A stretch of DNA of 60,000 bases from positions 74,251,410 through 74,311,409 of the forward strand of contig CM043960.1 of assembly GCA_014529385.2 (NCBI GenBank). Direction: 5' to 3'. Shown piece by piece: positions 22,294 through 33,474 of the stretch (position 1 is the first letter of the stretch; every line of letters begins with the position of its first letter). Both the position numbers and the translations under genes were made by a program. The DNA is from Adiantum capillus-veneris (Eukaryota; Streptophyta; Polypodiopsida; Polypodiales; Pteridaceae). Under the pieces are notes generated by a model. That model was not told the origin of the DNA. It saw only the letters and a list, made by a program, of their open reading frames with translations, and ran no database searches.

Positions 22294-23279
22294 AGGTCTT
22301 TAAATAGGCCTCCTCAAGCTGAAAATCGATCTGGGTTGCTAAATGCATCTGGGAGCTTCTCCAATTAAGCATGGCAAGTCCAGTTCCCTGTCCACCAAGT
22401 GTCAGGTTGGCTTGGTTAACTGGTTCTGAGACTGAGTTGCTGGCTTGGAAACTCTCCCAGGACTCCCACAAAGCAAGAGGGTGCCCCCTAGCTGCTAAAG
22501 CTGATCTGGAGTGGGCTGGAACCTGTTCCCACATAGTCCCGGGCCCCCAGTGCCTTCGCGGACAATTTTGAGAAAATTTGATTCTAGGCTAAAACGGGTC
22601 ATACGAGTCGGATTTTGATGCTGAAAATTGCTATAGCAAACTCTAACTAAGGAGTACTGTCCCGAGTACCTGCCATATTTAGCAGTCCTCGGGGTCCGAA
22701 AATGTTTTTTTTTTTTAAATTCAGGGTACGGGTGCAGTTTTTTGAGACGATCAAAACTGGACGGGTTGGGTGACCAAAAACTTACTATTTTTGGAACTTT
22801 TTACAAGAATTATTTTAATTCACATTTCGAAGCTTTAAAACATTCTAAACATCATGGCACTGACAGAATTTGGAAAACTGCTAAAAATAGTAACGTATTC
22901 CATTATATTCAGTTCATGGTACAAGGGTGCTCTTTTTGATCGGGGTCAGAGACCTTACAGTACACTTGACCGGAGTGGACAACAAGTCTGTCAAAATTCA
23001 ACTGTCCAATTGATTTGACCCTCCTATACTTTGAGAAGGTACCCTTAGAATTTCTGACCTTGCCTCGTAGTCTCCCATGTATGGCAGAAAAGTTATGAGT
23101 GATGCTGGTCTGCTATCTTTGGATGCAACTGAACCATTATCCCCTTGAAATGATTTAGCGTCTAAATCCTATGGAGGCTTATTTAAGTTCAACTCCGAGA
23201 AAGGTGTTGACTCAACTGTTTTTGTCTCATATTTTTCTTGAGCTTTTCTCACCGTTTCCCATAGCTCTTCAGGCAAATT

Positions 23280-26200
23280 TTATTCCACAATGGGTGTATA
23301 TGGTGAGAAATATTTCAATGATTCATCAGTGCTATTAGGTACGATTCTTGCATCCTCTACATCAGGCAAGGATTTAATGTTTTCTATCTTGTCAGATACC
23401 CTTTGTTCAATTTTGATAGGTGTTTCATTTATTGGTGGTTTGATTATTCTATCCCTCACTTCCATAGGTGGAGGCTCTAGTAAGGCTTGTGCAGTTTCAA
23501 TTAATTGCTTGCACATCTCTAGTCTCTGTTTTTTTATCTCTGGATATGGATATGTCATCCACCTTTTCTCTAGAGTCTGTCTGTTTTTAAATCTTGCTTC
23601 ATATGCTTGCAAGATTTCATCTAAGGGTTCATTGACCTTATCTAGCAATAGAGACCCTCTTGAGCTTGCGCTCCTTGGTCCCTCCGTCGATTTTAGAGAG
23701 TCAGACTCTCTTTGCTATTTAAGTTGCTCTCGAGCCATTGTTAGCTCAGCTTCTACATCTTTCTGTTTTCGTTCATGTCTAGCTTTCATTTTTTCTCTTC
23801 GTTCTTTCCAAGGATTATCACGACTGACGCTAGACTTGTTAGTCTTGATTTCCTTTTGATTTTCATCGTTACTATTGGGCTAATTGTCATCTTTCCTTGT
23901 TTGGGCTCTCGTCAAGACCTTAACAGGAATCATTGTTTCGTTTTCTAACCCCCCAATGGAAGGCAGTGCTCCCAACATATTCAAAGTAGTCTTTGCTCCT
24001 TTGCTTAGGTTCTTAGGGCAATCAAGAATCAAGTGAGTAATTACACACTCGGTGCAATATGCGTTGACCCTAATGATTTCATCATGAGGACAGCCCCTCA
24101 GCCAATGGTCTCCACCACACTTGTAACATGGTCCCTTAGGCTGTTGAGGTGCTCCTCGAGCTCCTCTTTGTGGGTGTGCATGCCTCTGCCCGCTCATGCC
24201 TCCGTTGGCTATGAACAACAATGTTCGTTTATCCATGCTATATCTCCCTTCTCCTGCTGCCTGTGTAGCAGTTGGTGGTCCTGTAATTCCTATCATGCTC
24301 CATGGTTCTGGTGTGGAGGGTTCTTCTGGTGGATAATAGACAGGATTTGTAGTATATCCATTGGGATCTTCGTAATATGCATGCATAGGCACCAAAGCCT
24401 TTTCTTCCGATTCAGTTATGGTTGGTGTGTATCTTATGACGACTGGTTGTAATCCTGGTAGGGGTGGTTGTTGCCCCAACATTGGTTGTGGTCTTTCTAC
24501 GCTGACAGGTCTTGGTAGGTTGCCTGTTTGATACCTAGTCATCGATGGAATTCGAGGAGATGCTACCTGAGCTTAGGGAGCATATGGTCGTTCTCTCACA
24601 TATCCCTCCATCCCATGGTTTGTCCATTTTTGTTCAATCGCACACCATTTTGGCTGTTTAGCTTGTGGTTTGGCCTACAAGTTAATCTTTTTTAGCACTT
24701 CCTCTACAAGCTGCTCTTGGATTACAGCTACTTCTCCTTTTGGTGTTGTCTTAGCAGACTTGCTTCCACTTTGTTGCAAGGAGGAATCATCCTTGAACTC
24801 ACCCTCTTTGTAGACCGCACAGTTGTCTACAAGGTAAAGAGCCTCCTTGGGTAAATCATTCAACGTCGTGCTCCTCTTCATATGTAAGTATTTCTGGGGA
24901 TCTGCATTCCTTATTCCTTGGATAAATATAAGCATAAGTTTGGACTGAGTTTGCAGTTCTTCCATAGGGTAGAACTTAACATATCTTTTTAGTCATAGGA
25001 CTGCCTTTCGCACAGATTCTCTATCTTTCTCTTTGAATTTATGGATTTGTGAGACTCTATTAGAAGCTATTCCCCTTTGTGATAATTCCTCGCGATAAAC
25101 TGGTCAAACACTTCCTCCATAGACTCAAAGTCTCTTCGCTCCACAGAGTCAAACCAAGTAGCAGCATCATCCTCTAGGGTTAGTCCAAACCCTGCAAATT
25201 GGGTAGGAAATTCTAACACCTCTTCAGCTCTAATTACACGCACAAAGGCTGCTACATGATCCCTCGGATCTTTGTTTCCCGTGTATTTCTTGTTTACCCA
25301 TTTTTGCACTTGAGAAGGTCTAATTCTATGATGGTCCACAAATCTCATCATTGGATCTCCACGTCCTAGTCGATACACCTCCTCCGGTCTTCTGTAGTGG
25401 CCACGTTCCTCTCACACTGGTGCTCCTAAGCCATAATTTCTAACAGTTCTTGCAAGAGATGGTTCATATCTTCGAACTTGTTCTATGGGTGGTCTTCCAG
25501 GCTCTGTTGACCCTTGAGTCTTTGGCCTACTCTCTCCTTGATACCGTGAATAGAGTGGTGGTTCTTGTAAATCCCTTAGCCCTCGTGCGGCTTGATAACC
25601 ATCTCGGTTTTGGTCTTGTTCTAATGTTGCACTCTGTCAAATCCATGCCTGCAATGATGGTTGGGTTGCTGGTTGGTTTTGGTAGTTGGATGTTGGCTGT
25701 CGGGTCGAATGCGAGGTTGCATCATACTCGTCTGAGAATGGATTTGTCGACTTGCTAGGGGTGTAGGTGGCTCTTGGCATTTGTTGAGGGGCATATGTTG
25801 ATGCTTCTGAAACTGTTGCCTTTTGTACCTCCTGTGGGAGAATACGTTTGTATTCCCGCCCGTACCTATCAACAAAAACAATATCCTTCCCCATAGCAGT
25901 TTCATAAGAGAATAAGTAAAGAACCTTGTCTTTGCTTAATTCGTTTGGGTAGGGTTCCTTGCATCGAAAGTATGAGACTATTCCCTCGCTCTCATGCTAG
26001 TAAATCCCCACATTCTCATTATAGGTTGAGACCCTGGTTGTTTTCTTATCATACATAAAAAGCGCTTATGGTCTATCAATGGCGGTTCTTGGGTTTCTGA
26101 AACCATTTTCCCTTTTGCCACGTTATCTCCATATCTGTTGTAATCCTCAGGGTTACTAACTATCACAGATAGTGGTTCCCCTTTTCGTCTCGGAATCTAT

Positions 26201-26594
26201 CTCCATCATCATAGACTCGAATTATCTCCAATCTCTGAGCCGGTCTTTCTTCAATACAAATACACTTGCGTCCTCAATAGTCAGAATAAACTAAGGCTCC
26301 CCTCGAGTTTGTTCCTTCTAAGAAGATTATAGTGAACTTGGTATTGTTTAAAGGATTAAGGGATGTGCTTCCCCCTCGCATTGGTCCTTCACCGTAGAAA
26401 CCTCCTAGCTGTTGACTCCCCATCATGAAGAAGGACTTGTCTGATGAAGTGTCAGTATCACTACCCTCCTCAATGATCGGTGCTAATGGGTCTAGTTTTG
26501 TCTGAGTTACACTCTCGTCAGTGGACGTGGTGCTTACTTGACTTTTGACACTTTTAGCTCCTGACTTAAAAAAGGCTCCTGACCTTAAATACAT
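23280..26594 (-). pseudogene. gag of element A, fragmented
   Basis: Consecutive minus-strand pieces with stops between: 26594-26274 (probable start, MYLRSGAFFKSG), 26166-25978, 25905-25621, 25378-25067, 24965-24675, 24542-23880 and 23648-23280. The piece 25378-25067 is a Retrotrans_gag-type capsid core (DPRDHVAAFVRVIRAEEV, LTLEDDAATWFDSV). The piece 24542-23880 has two nucleocapsid knuckles, CYKCGGDHWLRGC and CTECVITHLILDC, each C-x2-C-x3-H-x4-C. The last piece is a charged Pro-rich tail (ALLEPPPMEVRDRI). At least six breaks make it inactive. Confidence 0.85.
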
Positions 26595-28256
26595 AAGAAT
26601 GAAAGCTGGGTTGCAAACTTAAAGCTTACCTGAACTCCTTCTTCCTGTGCGACTCTGTGATCATCTCCTTCTGGAGTCTACACAAGTATGGTTAGTTTGT
26701 TCACAAGGGTTTTCCTTGAACCAGGAAAAATCTTTCAATTATGTACAACAACCACTTCTTCTTTTTTTTTTAATGACAACTGGTCAGTCTTCTTGTGGTC
26801 CAATTTCAAATGTGAAATGATGGTTGGAATCTATGTGAAGAGTATGTCCTAGCAGTATAGTCACAATTTGCAAAAATTGTATGAATCACCCCTTTCTGAG
26901 TCTATTGCGATAGACTAACAGATTACTCAGCATAAGTCAATTTAAAATTGTGACTTTACCTTTGAGTTCCCCTTACTCTCTAGAGTCTATCCCTCAAGTT
27001 TTATGAAGTTTGGACACTTGGTTTGGGTTTTGGGCCAATTTTAGTGTTTTTGTCAGGGCCTGATTCTCTATCTGGGCCTTAGATTCACTTTCAGTGATCT
27101 AAACACCTTGAAATTTGGTGTGTATGCTATTTAGGCTTTGCTTAAGCTCTCCCTAGGAGGAATTTGAAAAATAAGGTCCTTAGCCCCTACTTCCCGAGTC
27201 TATCGCGATAGACTCAGCAAGTTCTCCAGTGTTGGCCTTTTTCACAAGTTATCTCCACAGCTGGTTCCCCCACTCCCTGGATAGTGCATTGACAAGTTTG
27301 TGCCCTGCTTAGACATTTGGTCAAAGCCTTCATGCCCTTGTCTCTGAATTCAGACTCTAAAACACCAGTTTTGAAGTTTTGTGGTCAAGATGGTGTTAAA
27401 ATTCACTCATTTTTTGTGAGCACCCTTGTATTGATATGTTAAACCTGTGGTATGAAGGGTTTTTTCTAGTTTTTAGTCTATCTATAAATTCACTAGTCTA
27501 TCGTGATAGACTCACCAAAGAGAAATTGGGATGTGATTTTTTTACTGTTTTTGGTCAGTTGTGTTCCCTGTGCCGATATAAGTCTATCCCCTGAGTTTCA
27601 TTGAATTTGGACTTATTTTGACCTTGGACTCAAGCACTTGACAAATTTCACTTTTCTATGGAAATTCACAACTCAAATGCACTTAAAGTGATGCAAATTT
27701 GATGACACTTCATCTTAAGCTTGTGAATATCAGTTGTACCACATGACACAATCAGTTTACCCCAAGCTAGTGGTTATATCTCTTCTTGGCCTCTCTAGGT
27801 TCACTTAGTGTTTTCTTATGACAATCACATGTTTCTTTTTGTTGGTTTTGGTCGCAATTTTAACGTTTTCTCAAGCGTTGGATCATAAATTCAAATGTCT
27901 ACTCTTTTCACCCCCTTAAAGAGTATATGGTGTGGGTTTTTCTTTCAAGGCAAGAAAACAGCCTTATTGTTTCTTCTTTTTGTTTGTTTTGCATTTTTAT
28001 AACTTTTTTCTACACTATTTCTACACAACCATAACAAGCACTCAAAACCATAAAACCATAGCTCTACATTATCCTACATAATTAGATCTAACTAGTCACA
28101 GACCCTCGGCAAGACACAGGCTTCTTGGCTATCCACTATACCTTAGGATACCCTATCCTTGATCTTGTTCTAAAAGTTTAAGCTCTCTCTAGTTGAAACT
28201 AAAGTAAGCTAACCATCACACGAGTGACATAGATCTCCCTACTTAAGGTCTTGTGT
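26595..28256 (-). other. 5' untranslated leader of element A with CGCG palindromes
   Basis: No coding frame. Three copies of the TCTATCGCGATAGA palindrome occur at 26899-26916, 27196-27215 (20 bp, perfect) and 27495-27512, with half-sites near 26985 and 27587. The same motif recurs in the 3' spacer near 10.2-10.9 kb. A leader of this size is long for a Ty3 element. Confidence 0.6.
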
Positions 28257-28273
28257 CCCCAGTAGCGGCGCCA
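28257..28273 (-). promoter_or_regulatory. Primer-binding site of element A (Asp-tRNA type)
   Basis: The minus strand reads TGGCGCCGCTACTGGGG, one base from the 5' LTR. It matches the usual plant Asp-tRNA PBS (TGGCGCCGTTGCCGGGG) except at a few positions. This PBS is typical of the Tat/Athila side of Ty3. Confidence 0.85.
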
Positions 28274-28274
28274 A

Positions 28275-29165
28275 TGTTTTAGGGCAAACTAATCCTCTGT
28301 TCATGCTCACAAGCACGACACAGACAACATACTTATCATCCGATGACACGACTAACCCGTAGGTGCACAGAGGCAATCTCGTTAGCTTGTCAGGCTGAGA
28401 CCAACCTACACATACGCACTTCTATGATGCATCAATCAATAAACCTTGTTGATTGCAACCCACTATATCCCTAAATGCTCATAACACCGTTTACACATCA
28501 AATGAACTCGGAATTGCTTCAAACTTGCTAGGCATCATCCTCTCACTAGGATATACTTACCTATCAGTCTACTCTCACCAAATTTTAACCCTAGTTATCT
28601 CGAATACAGTCGCGATAGACTCACAGGTCATAATCTAAAAGTGTGTGAAACCTAAGTCTATGAGTTTCTATGCATGGCTAATCTCTCCCTCATTCCATAA
28701 AGTAGTTGATTGTTGAAAACAGACACTGTTTGTGCTACTTATAAGCAAAACAAGCTCATGGAAGGATCACTCACGAACAACTCGAAGATGCGAATGCGTG
28801 GTGTGGGCGCGTAGCTCTCGGAGGGGCTACTGCGATGGTGTGGTCACTTCGTGAATCCGGTGAGGGAGATGCGCGTACAGAAGAGGATAAGATCACACTC
28901 TCTCTCCCTCTCTCTAAGACTCGTATGACACAGGATTAATCATTCAAATGTTTTTTTAAAAATGGTTCTAAGGTGACCTTTATACTTTAGTCACCTTAGC
29001 TCAAAATGTACATGGGGTTTTAATTGAGTTCTACTCATCATAATTACAAAGTGGAAACGCATCTGGGTCCTAGCCGACTAAGTAATCTTTACATAATCCA
29101 GACAAGTGGAGATAGGATTTACAAGGTAGGCTCATTACAAAAGTTGGACAAGTTGGGCTCCAACA
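28275..29165 (-). repeat. 5' LTR of element A
   Basis: 891 bp, partner of 5569-6470, with the PBS at its inner end and the CTCTT duplication at its outer end. It carries the TATA-in-inverted-repeat promoter (28969-28998) and a half-palindrome CGCGATAGACTC near 28611-28622. Confidence 0.93.
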
Positions 29166-29170
29166 CTCTT
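29166..29170. repeat. Target-site duplication of element A, right copy (CTCTT)
   Basis: Identical to 5564-5568. Confidence 0.85.
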
Positions 29171-30170
29171 CCTCTTAGTCGGGGCACCGACGACGTCGTT
29201 GGTGCTCCCACTTTCCCTTCCAAAAGAGATTTTCCCCCAAGGGCATGTGAACCGACCACCACATAGGCTTGCCATGTCATCAATCACAAACCCCGTCCAC
29301 TACCGACAACAACAACCAACGCAGGCAATTGGGTGCTCACCGACCCAACGATCGGGCCGTCAAACCCCGGTGGAAGTCTTGGTTCCTGGCTCGAGCATGC
29401 CCAAACCTTGCCATCTTTTTACTTTCCGATTCACTCCAACCGAGCCAATTAAAACGGAAAAAATTCACCAGGTACCACCCCTTCGACAACTGCCACCAGC
29501 CTCAAACTTTCGTATCTTGCTCATCCAGTCTCGATTCGAGACGCTGTCGCTTTTTGCTAGCTCCATACACCGCATAGATGGCATAGAATCCCTGACGAAG
29601 CTCCAAAATCATAAGATGGATCATCTCTCGAGATGGCCAACCTGGCTTAAACGTAACCCCCGAAAAAACACCGGCGGTATCTTGGCATCTAGGACTCTGA
29701 TTCTTGATCTAAACAGACTGACACGCCCCATAAATCAATCACTACACACCCATGGTTCCAAGCTTTCAAATTAAAAACCAAATATCTTGCAATCCATAGC
29801 TCCGTTTGACAAGCTGTCGGACTTGTTCCCTCAATCCTTCAAGCTCTACATATCAGGACCAAAAACCAGCATCTCAAACATTCTTCACTTGCCACTTTGT
29901 AGCCCTTTCTATAGCCTTTTGGTCTAGGAAACACACGTAAAGCATACAGCTCTGTCCTCTTACTGTCATGAGAGTTGTTAACATTATTCATAAGATTGGC
30001 AAAACCTCGAATCTGTATGCAGATTTGCATCTCTCACCCCCATGCCTGCAAAGCGGCACGACATCCACCCCCTATAAACCTGCACATCCTTCGGTATGTG
30101 CCAATCTTTAGAAGTCCTCCAAGGCAACATCATAATCAAAAGACGCTCCTTCATCATCTAAATTCCTATC
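29171..30170. other. Non-coding DNA downstream of element B integrase
   Basis: No protein-like frame on either strand that I trust. The plus-strand 191-codon frame at 29199-29774 has no recognisable motif. A 28-nt near-palindrome (29181-29208) begins the stretch. This is probably the 3' untranslated region or LTR of element B, into which element A inserted, but no LTR end could be fixed. Confidence 0.45.
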
Positions 30171-31633
30171 TTAAGACACATTGAAGTCTCCATCTTCAAT
30201 TTGAAGCTCTATATCCCTTTTCTTATACAGTTTGATACGTTTTCTTGCAAGTGAAACCTTTAGCTCTGTACCGTCCATTTCACATAAGTTGTAAGTTGCA
30301 TTAGGAAAATCATGTTTGATTCCATAAAGGTCAAACCACCGCTTAACTATTTTGCTCATAGCTATGTATTGATTATCTAAATTGCTATCATAAACAAGAA
30401 CCCAATCCCCTTCTTGAATAGCTCTTGGTCGTAGGCTGTGTCGTTTATCAAAAGCATCCTGGTTCTTTAAACAAGCATTTCTCAGTTTTTCCTTTGCAGT
30501 TGCCACATCCTCATTGGTCCTTTCCAGTTGTTGAATCCTCAAAGCAAGTAGATCTTCTTTGCTCATTTCTGTATCCCAAGGCAAGATATTCCATGTAGCT
30601 ACTGTCTCCTCAAGAGTCATAACGGGTTTTTGACCATACATCAACTCTGAAGAAATGAACCTTGTAATAGTACTGTGTGTGGTATGGTCAGCCCATAAAG
30701 CATATGGTAGTAATCGAGGCCAATCACCAATATTTCCTTTGCATGCTTTAGCCATTGCCTTGATAATGGGGGGATGTCCCCTCTCACTTTTACCATTTTC
30801 TTCCGGGTTATATGCTGTTGTGAGAGATAACTTAATACGTAGATGAGCAAATAATTCTTTGGCCTCATCAGCATCAAGTTCTCCTCTATCTGTAGTAATT
30901 TTACCAACACATCTATATTTGCAAATTACATCTTCAAGTAAAAACTTGCATACCGCACTTGTAGCTTTGGTTCGCAAAGCCCTCCCTTCAACTTGGTTTG
31001 TCAAATCTTCCCTGGCAAGCACAATATACCTCATTTGCCATAATCCTGTAGGAATTGTATTCAAATTGACTACCCATTTGAAATGCATACACATTAGATA
31101 TGTTGGATGTAACCCATCACGGTGCTTTACATTTGAGTACATTTGACACGCATTAAAAGTTTCAACAAAGTGTACCACATCTTTATACATTCCCTTCCAC
31201 CAATATCGATCTCTGATTTTAGCAAAAGTGGCCCAGACTCCCTTGTGACCTGCTCATAATGACTCTGGAATTCTTTAAGTACTTGGAGTTCTGTTACCCT
31301 ATCACAAACCACTCGTTGAGGGGTTCCTCTTTGCTTCTTTGGATGTTTCCATAAAAGCCCATCCTCTAAGAAATATCCATAAGCCTTCTTACGGATTCGC
31401 CTAAACTCTTGCTTGGTCCAGTCCTCCTGCTTCTCCAATGTACTTAAATATTTCCCAATCCACAACCATTCACCTTCATATTTATCTTGTGCAAAATATT
31501 GTAATGAAAAAACCATGGTTTTACATTCTACATGTAGTTTTGAAGAGGTAAAGAACCTTAAGCCCACATCTTCATTTTTTAAAATCATAATATCTTCATC
31601 CTCAAATCTGGCCCTGGACAACATGTCAAACAA
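30171..31633 (-). pseudogene. Integrase of element B
   Basis: The 339-codon frame 31190-30171 shows a core with WVVNLNTIPTG, where the first catalytic Asp of Ty3 integrases appears as Asn, then ITTDRGELDADEAKEL (second Asp) and NPEENGKSERGH (Glu). It continues with LPYALWADHTTHST, LMYGQKPV and a C-terminal GDWVLVYDSNLD region. The overlapping frame 31633-31127 contains the RNase H end and zinc-finger region (FLEDGLLWKHPKK). A frameshift near 31190-31250 separates them. The Asp-to-Asn change and the frameshift indicate an inactive enzyme. Confidence 0.85.
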
Positions 31634-31639
31634 CTACCG

Positions 31640-32328
31640 GATTATCCTTACCTACAATGTGATGAAACTCATGATTTAATGACTTTATATATGCAATCCA
31701 ATGTAGAATAGCTATATTTGGTGTAGAATAACTTGTAATCATCCCAAGTAATGGCAAGCAATCTGTCTCGTCTATTACAGAAGAACCAATAAAGTACTTC
31801 TTGTCGCACCTTAGGGCAGTTTCTACGCCCCAAAGTTCACTTTTTACTTGAGGATATGCTCTCTGTTGAGCACTTAATACTTTGGCACCAAATCTGATAG
31901 CACACCTTTTCCCCTCCTCGTCATCTTGTCCAATAGCCCTGTGGGACTCATGTTAACCATCGCAATGATTGTCTTTCCACTTTTGTAATCTATTTTCCTT
32001 AATGTAGGAGCTTCTTGTAACATCTTCTTCAATTTTTGAATAGCCTTTGAGTGTTCTTCTTCCCAAACAAATTTTTGTCCCTTTTTGAGCAATTGATATA
32101 ACACCTCTACAACATGTGAAAAATGGGGTAACCATATCAGGTATAAAACACACACACCTAAAAATATTTGCACTTTTGTAATTGAATTGAATGCCTCTTT
32201 CATCTTTTGAATAGCATCCACTTTGATAGGGCTGGGTCTTCTACCAGATGGTCCACATAAGCGGCCCACAATCAAGACTTCTTTTACCCCAAACATAGAC
32301 TTTTGGCTTGAGAGTGTAAGGTTGACGT
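31640..32328 (-). pseudogene. RT thumb and RNase H remnant of element B
   Basis: Frame 32350-31874 gives LTLSSQKSMFGVKEVLIVG and RRPSPIKVDAIQKM, the standard RT thumb/connection, and then an RNase H start IIAMVNMSPTG in which the usual Asp is Asn. Its first eight or so codons belong to the LTR of element C. The rest of RNase H (31640-31870) is not open. The piece continues the RT palm found at 41044-41515. Confidence 0.8.
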
Positions 32329-33474
32329 TGTGAGCGGGATGGAAACACACACAATGCCTCTATAATGACCCGACACACACTCTTGGGATGATACACACAC
32401 ATATTATGGGGCACCACTCGGCTTACACAACCAGCCTGGCCGAGACAGGAAACACACAGACGCAGTGAGAAGAGAGAGATTTCCCACTTGCCCACTCAAC
32501 ACTCACACATACACACTCACACACACACACTCTCAATTCAGCTCAAAGGAGAAAAATTGATGTTTTTTAGACTCAATGAAGCTCAGCCTAACACCAATGG
32601 GGCAAATAGTTTACACAGTATTGAGGAAATACACCAGATACAACCACAAAGTTAAGCAGAGGCTTCACTCACCAGAGAAGATTACACAGAAAAACAGAAG
32701 AAAATATGTGAGGAATTTGGCAAAATGGACAGCTCCATTGCGTCCGGAACGCCCAAAAACCCCACTCTACAATGTCACAGTGCTCAAATCCGACCTCGGA
32801 TGAGCAGTTTAGGGCCAAAAAATGCTCCAAAAACAGCAAAAACACACTTGCGGCTGTTCCTCCTCTCTTCTCCATGTTTTTTTCTGGTCTTCTCTCATTT
32901 TTTTCAGTTCCCACACTTAGCTTTATTAGTTGGGCACCCGTGGCCTTTTAGATGACCTCAAACGGACCCTGAACAGGCCAAAAACTGACCTCACAGTGCA
33001 TAGTTGTCATCCTGCTGCATCCATGCGCACACCTGGCACTCATTTCTTTTCAATAATGTGTCTCAAAACCACGTGAAGTGGCCCCAAAAAGTGGTCCTAA
33101 TGATGACCTTTCTGCATAACTCTCACAAGAAAACACCCACGTTGTGTCCGTATTCATCCACGTGCAAGTATTGACCCCATTCGTTCTCTTGACGCCACTA
33201 TATGCCATCTGACGCACCTGCTTACCTCATGTCATCGGTCCACGGATAGCTTCCTCGAGAAGTTTTACGTGCTACCAACTCCTCCTTATTGTAGAAAAAA
33301 CACACTGGTATTGATAATAGTGAAAATCGTTGTACTATGTACACCCTGTCCTACTTGCACACATGTGGGCCCCACGTAACCACCTGGCTATGGAAATTGG
33401 GTAATCCTTTATTCGATGCACCATGCATGTGTATGTAAATATGCACAATCCCTTGCTCAAAAAAACTCCTGACA
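32329..33474 (-). repeat. 3' LTR of element C
   Basis: 1146 bp, differing from the copy at 39900-41043 only by scattered substitutions and a few 1-2 bp indels. It contains CA-rich microsatellite DNA near 32505-32535. Confidence 0.92.

Larger units (their letters stand above)
18852..22959. mobile_element. Insertion E: 4.1 kb TG...CA element without genes, probably a solo LTR
   Basis: It begins TGTGAGGTCC and ends GACCTTACA, giving near-perfect inverted ends. It is flanked by the perfect 5-bp duplication GTACA (18847-18851 and 22960-22964). No frame inside resembles a protein, no PBS for Met or Asp tRNA is visible, and neither end sequence recurs inside, so there is no pair of LTRs. The simplest reading is a very long solo LTR, as large as those known in Ogre-type Ty3 elements. 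A large non-autonomous element is the alternative. It interrupts the gag-protease junction of element A. Confidence 0.75.
5569..29165 (-). mobile_element. Giant Ty3/gypsy retrotransposon A (23.6 kb, complete ends)
   Basis: Bounded by two similar LTRs (5569-6470 and 28275-29165) that both begin TGTTTTAGGG and end CTCCAACA on the plus strand. The 5-bp target duplication CTCTT is perfect (5564-5568 and 29166-29170). Reading the minus strand: 5' LTR, Asp-type PBS, 1.7 kb leader, gag, protease (split by insertion E), RT, RNase H, integrase fused to a second protease-like domain, 3.3 kb non-coding, a long extra ORF, PPT, 3' LTR. The gag-pol frames carry many stops. The PBS and RT/INT style point to the non-chromodomain Tat/Athila side of Ty3. 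About 4.1 kb of the length is insertion E. Confidence 0.93.

Noticed and set aside
29199-29774. 191-codon plus-strand frame
   Set aside because: No motif, unusual composition for a protein, antisense to the presumed 3' end of element B; it is most likely chance.
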